Shown: positions 6,914 through 11,562 of the stretch, in pieces
How positions within the stretch are numbered: the stretch's first letter is position 1
How the letters are laid out: each line of letters begins with the position of its first letter
NCBI GenBank assembly: GCA_905203795.1
Contig: CAJKXG010000018.1
Location: forward strand, 1-11,562
Source: an uncultured Oscillospiraceae bacterium
GTDB lineage: Bacteria > Bacillota > Clostridia > Oscillospirales > Acutalibacteraceae
Length of the DNA stretch: 11,562 bases
Reading direction: 5' to 3'
Program-made: the position numbers and the translations under genes
The notes under the pieces: generated by a model
Seen by the model: only the letters and a program-made list of their open reading frames with translations
Told to the model about the DNA's origin: nothing
Database searches by the model: none

Positions 6914-9304
6914 ATGAAGGTTTCATTGAATTGGCTGAAACGTTATGTGGATATCACCGTCTCGCCGGAGGAGCTTTGCAACCGCATGACCATGGCGGGC
7001 TTTGAAGTGGACGGCGTGGAAGATCTGTCCAAAACGATGGACAATGTGGTCGCCGCCCGCATCCTCAAGCTGGAAAAGCACCCCGACGCGGACAAATTGC
7101 AGATTTGCACGATGGACGTCGGCGCGGACGAACCCGTGCAGATCGTCACCGGCGCGCAAAATGTGTTTGAAGGCGCGTTAGTGCCCGCCGCCCTGCACGA
7201 TTCGCATCTGCCCAACGGCATGCATATCAAAAAGGGTAAGCTGCGCGGCGTCGCGTCCAACGGCATGCTGTGTTCTGGTGAAGAGTTGTGTCTCAAGGAA
7301 AGCGATTATCCGGGCGCGGAGGTGTACGGCATTCTCATTTTGCATGAGGATTGTCCCGCCGGCACGGATATGCGCGAGGTGCTGCATCTCAACGACATGA
7401 TCATCGATTTCTCCGTGCTCGCCAACCGCCCCGATTGCCAGAGCGTACTGGGTCTGGCGCGCGAAGTGGCGGTGGTGCTCGGCACAGAATGCCGTCTCCC
7501 CGTCCCCGCCTATCACACGGCAGGCGGCGACATCCACGACAACATTCAAGTGGAGGTGCGCGACTTCGATCTCTGCCCGCGGTACTACGGTCGCGTGGTC
7601 AAGAATCTGCGCATCGCACCGTCTCCCGACTGGATGCAGCAATGCCTGCGCAGCGCGGGCATGCGCCCGATCAACAACATCGTGGACATCACCAACTTTG
7701 TCATGCTGGAAACCGGTCAGCCGATGCACGCCTTTGACCTGAACATGGTCAAGGGACAGCACATCATCGTGCGCCGCGCCAAAGACGGCGAGCCCATGAC
7801 GACGCTGGACGGCAAAAGCTACACACTGACAAGCGACATGCTGGTCATCGGCGACGAGTCCACCCCGTCTTGTCTGGCGGGCATCATGGGCGGTCTGGAA
7901 AGCGAGATCACCGAAAACACCACCGATCTGTTCCTCGAAGCCGCCAAATTCCGCCGCGACAGCGTGCGCCGCACCTCTCGTGTGCTCGGCATCCGCACCG
8001 AATCCAGCGGACGCTTTGAGCGCGGCATCGATATCCGCAATGTGGAATATGCGATGAACCGCGCGTTGCAGCTCATTGAAGAACTGCAAGCCGGCGATAT
8101 TCAGGACGGTTGCATCGATCTGCACAACGGGCTGCCGGAGGAGCGGGTGCTGACCGTCCCCGCCGCGCGTATCAACGCGCTGTTGGGGCTGGAAATCCCC
8201 GCCGAAATCATGGCGGATATTCTGAATCGCCTGTCCATGCCCACCACGCTGGCGGACGGTGTGCTCACCTGCCATGTCCCCTCTTTCCGCGACGACGTGG
8301 AAGGCAGCGCCGATCTGGCGGAAGAGGTCATGCGCATTTACGGCTATGATCACATCATCGGCACCCCGATGACGGGCGATGTCCGCCGCGGACGCTGCCT
8401 GCCGGAGCGCTTGGCGGCCGACAAGGTGAAACGGGCGCTGATCGCGCGCGGTATGCGCGAAATCACCACCTATTCGTTCATTTCCGAAAAAGCCATCGAC
8501 ACGCTGCGGCTGCCGGAAACGGACGAACGCCGCCGCATGATCCCGCTGCGCAACCCGCTCAGTGAGGAATACGCGGTGCTGCGCACCCAGCTCACCACGT
8601 CGATGCTGACGGTGCTGTCCACCAACTACAATCGCAAAAACGCCGCGGTGTGTCTGTTTGAAGTGAGCAAGCTGTATGTTCCGCATCAACTGCCGCTGAC
8701 CGAACAGCCGGACGAAGTGCCCGCCCTGTCGCTCGGTCTGTACGGAGCGGACGAGGATTTCTATACGCTCAAAGGACTGGTAGAGGCGGTATATGCCCCG
8801 TTCGGCATGCATGTCTCCTACACCGCCTCGGCGGAACCGTATCTGCATCCGGGACGTCAGGCGGCGGTGATGCTGGACGGCGTATGTATCGGCACGTTCG
8901 GCGAGCTGCACCCCGATGTGGCGGACAGCTACGATCTCGGCGTGCGTGTATATACTGCGCAATTGCTGCTGCGTCCGTTGTTTGAGGCGGCGGTGCCGCG
9001 CGTCATTTATCAGCCGCTCCCCCGCTTCCCCGCGGTGGAACGCGATTTGGCGCTGCTGTGCGACGACGCCATGCCGGTGGCGGAGATCGAGCAGATCATC
9101 CGCGACGCCGGCGGCAAGCTGCTCGAATCCGTGCAGTTGTTTGACGTGTATCGCGGTGCGCAGATCGTCACCGGCAAAAAGAGTGTGGCGTTCAATTTGA
9201 TGTTCCGTTCGGCGGAAGGAACGCTCACCGACGAGCAGATCGAACCGGCACTTAACAAAATATTTAAAAAATTGAGCGAAAAAGACTGCATTCTTCGCAC
9301 ATAA
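6914..9304 (+). CDS. pheT: Phenylalanyl-tRNA synthetase beta subunit
   Basis: PheT is the large beta subunit of phenylalanyl-tRNA synthetase, involved in tRNA binding and in hydrolysis of mischarged Tyr-tRNA-Phe. The 796-residue protein is full length. Domains in order are the N-terminal [14 protein letters not shown] segment, an EMAP/tRNA-binding fold (about 40-150, with [15 protein letters not shown] and [10 protein letters not shown]), the B3/B4 editing domain (about 210-390, with [20 protein letters not shown] and [11 protein letters not shown]), the B5 domain (about 405-475), the catalytic-like core, and a C-terminal anticodon-binding FDX-ACB domain starting near [23 protein letters not shown] lies about 8 bases before the ATG, and only 16 bases separate it from pheS, so the two are translated from one message. 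There is no terminator after it; the next promoter begins 5 bases past the stop. Confidence 0.98.
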   Translation: MKVSLNWLKRYVDITVSPEELCNRMTMAGFEVDGVEDLSKTMDNVVAARILKLEKHPDADKLQICTMDVGADEPVQIVTGAQNVFEGALVPAALHDSHLPNGMHIKKGKLRGVASNGMLCSGEELCLKESDYPGAEVYGILILHEDCPAGTDMREVLHLNDMIIDFSVLANRPDCQSVLGLAREVAVVLGTECRLPVPAYHTAGGDIHDNIQVEVRDFDLCPRYYGRVVKNLRIAPSPDWMQQCLRSAGMRPINNIVDITNFVMLETGQPMHAFDLNMVKGQHIIVRRAKDGEPMTTLDGKSYTLTSDMLVIGDESTPSCLAGIMGGLESEITENTTDLFLEAAKFRRDSVRRTSRVLGIRTESSGRFERGIDIRNVEYAMNRALQLIEELQAGDIQDGCIDLHNGLPEERVLTVPAARINALLGLEIPAEIMADILNRLSMPTTLADGVLTCHVPSFRDDVEGSADLAEEVMRIYGYDHIIGTPMTGDVRRGRCLPERLAADKVKRALIARGMREITTYSFISEKAIDTLRLPETDERRRMIPLRNPLSEEYAVLRTQLTTSMLTVLSTNYNRKNAAVCLFEVSKLYVPHQLPLTEQPDEVPALSLGLYGADEDFYTLKGLVEAVYAPFGMHVSYTASAEPYLHPGRQAAVMLDGVCIGTFGELHPDVADSYDLGVRVYTAQLLLRPLFEAAVPRVIYQPLPRFPAVERDLALLCDDAMPVAEIEQIIRDAGGKLLESVQLFDVYRGAQIVTGKKSVAFNLMFRSAEGTLTDEQIEPALNKIFKKLSEKDCILRT

Positions 9305-9308
9305 AGCC

Positions 9309-9337
9309 TTGCAAACGCCGAAACTTTCGCGTATAAT
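9309..9337 (+). promoter_or_regulatory. SigA-type promoter of ireB
   Basis: TTGCAA (9309-9314) and a perfect TATAAT (9332-9337) are 17 bases apart, starting 5 bases after the pheT stop. It gives ireB and the next gene a level of transcription independent of the phenylalanine T-box, on top of any read-through from pheST. Confidence 0.88.
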
Positions 9338-9371
9338 AGAGGTGTATTTTTTCCAGAAGGGGGTTTGCGCC

Positions 9372-9617
9372 ATGATGGACAGAACGATGACCTTTTCTCT
9401 CAATGACGACAAAGATACGGAGATGAAACAGATTCTGACAACCGTATATGATGCGTTGCGCGAGAAAGGATACAATCCGATCAATCAATTGGTGGGCTAT
9501 ATTTTGTCGGAGGATCCGACATATATCACCACGCACAACAACGCGCGCACCCTCATCCGGAAGCTGGATCGTGACGAGCTGCTGCGCGTGCTGGTCCGCT
9601 CCTATCTCAACAACTGA
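9372..9617 (+). CDS. ireB: IreB-family regulatory phosphoprotein (DUF965)
   Basis: IreB was characterised in Enterococcus as a small substrate of the Ser/Thr kinase IreK that lowers intrinsic cephalosporin resistance; the family is widespread in Firmicutes. The 81-residue protein matches the family in length and in the segments [11 protein letters not shown] near the N-terminus, [28 protein letters not shown] (about 26-53) and [21 protein letters not shown] (about 56-76). Thr5 in the N-terminal TMTF segment is the likely counterpart of a phosphorylated Thr in the enterococcal protein; this is inferred by alignment from memory. AGAAGGGGG lies 8 bases before the ATG at 9372; a second ATG follows directly. 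The open frame extends upstream to 9309, but that part overlaps the promoter. In many Firmicutes ireB sits between alaS and ruvX (yqgF); here it follows pheT instead. Confidence 0.93.
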   Translation: MMDRTMTFSLNDDKDTEMKQILTTVYDALREKGYNPINQLVGYILSEDPTYITTHNNARTLIRKLDRDELLRVLVRSYLNN

Positions 9618-9633
9618 AAAGGATGGTCACGCA

Positions 9634-9927
9634 ATGGCTGATAAAAACGCGCCCTTGATGTATAAGGGCAAACCGCTGGTGCGCAGCGGCAATACGCTGT
9701 ACTACGGCGACATGGCGGACAAATATGTCATCATGATGCAGATTCTCTCCACCAAAACGGTGAAGGATCTGGTCGTCGCCGACAAGGTGCAGGTACAGCT
9801 CATGTCCACCGATCCGGAAGTGCGCATGAAAGACCGCATCATCAAAAAGAGCGAAAAAACCGGTCTGTACAATGCGATGGACATCGGTGCGATCTGGCTG
9901 GAACGCGCCGGCAAAGAAAAAGCGTAA
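9634..9927 (+). CDS. Conserved-looking protein of unknown function, 97 residues
   Basis: I do not recognise a named family. The frame is a credible gene: AAAAGG lies 11 bases before the ATG, it begins 16 bases after ireB, the codon use resembles its neighbours, and a strong terminator follows 4 bases after the stop. The protein is soluble and has no signal peptide or membrane segment. It reads as a beta-rich domain (LMYKGKPLVRSGNTLYYGDM, YVIMMQILST, VADKVQVQLMST), then a charged stretch with DRIIKKSEK and an acidic-aromatic end, LYNAMDIGAIWLERAGKEKA. It has a single Trp (W88 in AIWLER) and no Cys. Similar unnamed proteins seem familiar from Oscillospiraceae genomes, but that is memory and not a search. 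Sharing an operon with ireB could mean a link to the envelope-stress kinase pathway, or only convenient co-transcription. Confidence 0.8.
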   Translation: MADKNAPLMYKGKPLVRSGNTLYYGDMADKYVIMMQILSTKTVKDLVVADKVQVQLMSTDPEVRMKDRIIKKSEKTGLYNAMDIGAIWLERAGKEKA

Positions 9928-9931
9928 CACA

Positions 9932-9965
9932 AAAAACAGGGGCTGATCATTCAGCCCCTGTTTTT
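9932..9965. terminator. Bidirectional intrinsic terminator between the ireB operon and mntP
   Basis: A-rich sequence and ACAGGGGCTGA pair with TCAGCCCCTGT and T-rich sequence as a stem of up to 15 bp around a TCAT loop. T-runs stand on the proper side for both directions. It lies 4 bases after the rightward gene and 12 bases after the end of leftward mntP. Confidence 0.95.
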
Positions 9966-9977
9966 ATCGTCCTTCCT

Positions 9978-10538
9978 TTATCTCTCAAGCAAATGCTCGA
10001 CCAAAATTTTCACGCCCATCGCCACCAGCACGACGCCGCCGAGCAATTCCGCGCGCGATTTATATTTCATGCCGAACACACCGCCCAGCTTCACGCCGAC
10101 GGCGGACAGCACGAAGGTAATCACACCGATGAAGCTCACGGCGGGCACAATGGACACCTGCAAAAACGCAAACGTCACACCGACCGCCAACGCGTCAATG
10201 CTGGTCGCGACAGCCAGCGGCAGCATCGACCGCGGTGAAAAGGACGCGTCGGAAGATTCTTCCTCCTTGCTGCGCGATTCACGGATCATGTTGACACCGA
10301 TAATCACCAGCAGCACAAACGCGATCCAGTGATCGATCTCCGTGATGAAACTCGAAAACTGCTTGCCGAGCAAGTAACCGATCAGCGGCATCAGCGCCTG
10401 AAACCCGCCGAAATACGCACCGGCTGTGAGCGCGTGTCCCATATGAACACGATTGACCGACAACCCTTTGCAGATCGACGCGGCAAACGCATCCATCGAC
10501 AAACCGACTGCAATCACAAACAATTCCCAAATTCTCAT
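9978..10538 (-). CDS. mntP: Manganese efflux pump MntP
   Basis: MntP exports Mn(II) across the cytoplasmic membrane and protects against manganese excess. The protein is 186 residues, close to the family norm (PF02659, DUF204), with about six hydrophobic helices. They form two similar halves, each carrying an intramembrane acidic motif: [10 protein letters not shown] with Asp16 and [10 protein letters not shown] with Asp116. Such aspartates are known to be needed in the E. coli protein. The loop between the halves is charged ([12 protein letters not shown], 86-97). The frame is open to a TTG at 10556, but the ATG at 10536-10538 is preferred because AAAAGAGG lies 6 bases upstream and it gives the canonical N-terminus [16 protein letters not shown]. 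The upstream gene in the same direction is a GNAT acetyltransferase, 183 bases away. I could not find a confident promoter or a yybP-ykoY manganese riboswitch in that gap. Confidence 0.95.
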   Translation of the reverse strand: MRIWELFVIAVGLSMDAFAASICKGLSVNRVHMGHALTAGAYFGGFQALMPLIGYLLGKQFSSFITEIDHWIAFVLLVIIGVNMIRESRSKEEESSDASFSPRSMLPLAVATSIDALAVGVTFAFLQVSIVPAVSFIGVITFVLSAVGVKLGGVFGMKYKSRAELLGGVVLVAMGVKILVEHLLER

Positions 10539-10721
10539 CGGTATCCTCTTTTCCAAATCTTACACGCCAAACAACCGTATACCCGCCCGTTTCACGGGGA
10601 TACTGCCTATTGTCAGCAGGCGAAACGCAGAGAAAACCTTCGCGTTTGCCATCCTGCCTTTTGCCGCTGTCAAGCCGTTGTTAAGCAGCCCATTGGGGCG
10701 GCTTGACGGCGGTTTTTTTAT
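10539..10721. other. Structured intergenic region between the GNAT gene and mntP
   Basis: This 183-base gap is rich in inverted repeats. CCCGT/ACGGG (10586-10590 with 10594-10598) closes a three-base loop and is flanked by GTAT/ATAC. A longer hairpin joins GCAGGCGAAACGC (10616-10628) to GCGTTTGCCATCCTGC (10642-10657), with two bulges. A 14-bp terminator-like hairpin follows at 10664-10719. Whether the functional RNA is the mntP leader (minus strand) or a rightward transcript is open. The T-run and a G-U pair in the last hairpin favour the plus strand. I found no strong promoter for either strand and no match to a riboswitch consensus I can recall. Confidence 0.5.
10664..10719 (+). terminator. 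Rightward intrinsic terminator without an evident upstream gene
   Basis: CCGCTGTCAAGCCG (10664-10677) pairs with CGGCTTGACGGCGG (10699-10712) over 14 positions around a 21-base loop, and seven T follow (10713-10719). Position 10668/10708 is a U-G pair in plus-strand RNA but an A-C mismatch in minus-strand RNA, and the minus strand has no T-run after the hairpin. The element therefore faces right, although both flanking genes read left. It would stop either a small rightward RNA or antisense transcription into the GNAT gene. Confidence 0.75.
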
Positions 10722-11213
10722 TTACAGCACATGATAATGCGGGATAATGTCCTCATAATGCCCGTCCTTCATCAAAAATCCGCCGGGAATGACGCCGAGT
10801 TTTGTAAAACCCAGTTTTTCATATACATGCAACGCCGCATGATTGGTTTTCACGACCGCGTTGAATTGCAGTACGCGAAAGCCCAGTTCTTTTCCCTTTG
10901 CCATGCAGTGCGTCACCAGTGCTTCGCCGACATGCTGTCCGCGCACATCCGCCCGCACGGCATAACTCGCATTGCAAATGTGCCCGCAACGCCCGACGTT
11001 ATTCGGATGCAGAATATACAGCCCCACGATCTCGCCGCTGTCCGCCTCCACGGCAATGCCGGTGAACGATTGCTCGGCGAAAAATGCCGCGCCGGTGGTT
11101 TCGGTGAGCGGTTCTGTCTGCGGGAACGCTACCCCATCCTCCACCACGCGATTCCAGATGGCGATCGCCGCAGCCGTATCCTGCGCGGTATACGCCCGTA
11201 TAATCACATTCAT
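10722..11213 (-). CDS. GNAT-family N-acetyltransferase
   Basis: GNAT enzymes transfer an acetyl group from acetyl-CoA to an amine of a small molecule or protein. The 163-residue protein has the single-domain layout: the N-terminal strand MNVIIRAYTAQD, a central strand with GLYILHP, then motif A ASYAVRADVRGQHVGEALV (82-100) with the CoA-pyrophosphate loop Arg-Gly-Gln-His-Val-Gly (91-96). The C-terminal motif B contains NHAALHVYEKLGFTKLG (124-140), and the protein ends in HYHVL. The substrate cannot be read from the sequence. AAGAAGGAT lies about 6 bases before the ATG. It starts only 13 bases after the stop of the topoisomerase gene, so the two are probably co-transcribed. No leftward terminator follows it, so read-through into mntP is possible. 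Confidence 0.92.
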   Translation of the reverse strand: MNVIIRAYTAQDTAAAIAIWNRVVEDGVAFPQTEPLTETTGAAFFAEQSFTGIAVEADSGEIVGLYILHPNNVGRCGHICNASYAVRADVRGQHVGEALVTHCMAKGKELGFRVLQFNAVVKTNHAALHVYEKLGFTKLGVIPGGFLMKDGHYEDIIPHYHVL

Positions 11214-11226
11214 AGCCGATCCTTCT

Positions 11227-11562
11227 TTATTCCAATGTCATCTGCTCGCCGAAATCCTCCGCCAGAGGGATCGCCCCCGCAGCCGGCAAGGATTTGGTGC
11301 GATACCGGTTGGGCTTCGCTACCATGCTTTCGTCAAACGGCACGACCGATTGCAGATGATGCGCGCCGCGGAAACTCATCGCCTGCACACCAATGGTGTT
11401 GCGGGTAGTCTTGGCGGCGATGACGCCGGTGTCTACAACCAGCCGCCGTCCGGAAGTGGACTCCAACAAAAATTCCCCGTCCTCCGCCACATACGCCATA
11501 TACACCACCGGCGATTTATCCGAATACGCCCCCACCAGCTTGCGGCGGATGGTCTTGGTGGC
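11227..11562 (-). CDS. Type II DNA topoisomerase subunit A, C-terminal fragment (GyrA/ParC)
   Basis: The leftward frame is open from the right edge and ends at TAA 11227-11229, giving the last 111 residues of a longer protein. It shows a repeating beta-strand pattern typical of the GyrA/ParC C-terminal DNA-wrapping propeller (VVYMAYVAEDGEFLLESTSGRR; VDTGVIAAKTTRNTIGVQAMSF), followed by a tail KPNRYRTKSLPAAGAIP and EQMTLE. Together with a B subunit the enzyme would pass DNA through a double-strand break using ATP. The KTTRNTIGVQ and RYRTKSLPAAGA segments recall A subunits of clostridial topoisomerase IV-like enzymes. Gyrase and topoisomerase IV cannot be separated on this fragment, so no symbol is given. 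The N-terminal catalytic part lies outside the window. Confidence 0.85.
   Translation of the reverse strand, partial: ATKTIRRKLVGAYSDKSPVVYMAYVAEDGEFLLESTSGRRLVVDTGVIAAKTTRNTIGVQAMSFRGAHHLQSVVPFDESMVAKPNRYRTKSLPAAGAIPLAEDFGEQMTLE

Noticed and set aside
7178..9484. A 768-codon open frame on the minus strand opposite pheT.
   Set aside because: It lies wholly antisense to pheT for most of its length, has no family motifs and is rich in His, Arg and Gln. Such shadow frames are common in GC-rich genes.
1..11562. CRISPR arrays, insertion sequences, integrase or phage genes, toxin-antitoxin pairs.
   Set aside because: No spaced repeats, transposase motifs or terminal inverted repeats were found. 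Gene content is housekeeping with uniform composition.

Overview
The window looks like ordinary chromosomal DNA from a moderately GC-rich Firmicute, most likely class Clostridia (Oscillospiraceae/Ruminococcaceae-like). The evidence is a T-box leader in front of pheST, an IreB-family regulatory phosphoprotein, a TIGR04086/YrzE-type membrane protein beside yajC, GGAGG-type ribosome binding sites, and SigA-like promoters with 17-18 base spacers. No tRNA, rRNA, insertion sequence, phage gene or CRISPR array was seen. The lineage is inferred from gene content, not from a search.

Layout. Bases 1-2150 hold three leftward genes: tgt (queuine/preQ1 tRNA modification), yajC (Sec accessory protein) and a small TIGR04086-like membrane protein cut by the left edge. 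tgt and yajC each have a recognisable promoter. From 2266 a rightward gene encodes a lipoprotein D,D-carboxypeptidase (S11 family) with a threonine-rich linker. It converges on leftward glmS (3438-5267), with a shared hairpin terminator at 3401-3429. The glmS promoter carries a perfect 13-bp palindrome between its -35 and -10, and no glmS ribozyme was recognised.

Bases 5561-9304 form the phenylalanyl-tRNA synthetase operon: promoter, phenylalanine T-box leader with terminator, pheS and pheT. Right behind pheT a new promoter drives ireB and a 97-residue protein I do not recognise, closed by a bidirectional terminator at 9932-9965. On the other side of that terminator, reading leftward, are mntP (manganese efflux), a GNAT acetyltransferase and the C-terminal end of a type II topoisomerase A subunit that runs off the right edge. 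The 183-base gap between the GNAT gene and mntP holds a strong rightward-facing terminator with no rightward gene before it.

Most genes are housekeeping: tRNA charging and modification, amino-sugar and wall synthesis, protein export, metal export and DNA topology. I see no convincing novel multi-gene system. The items most worth a second look are the orphan terminator with possible small RNA at 10540-10719, the unrecognised partner of ireB, the palindrome in the glmS promoter and the SGC active-site variant of the carboxypeptidase.
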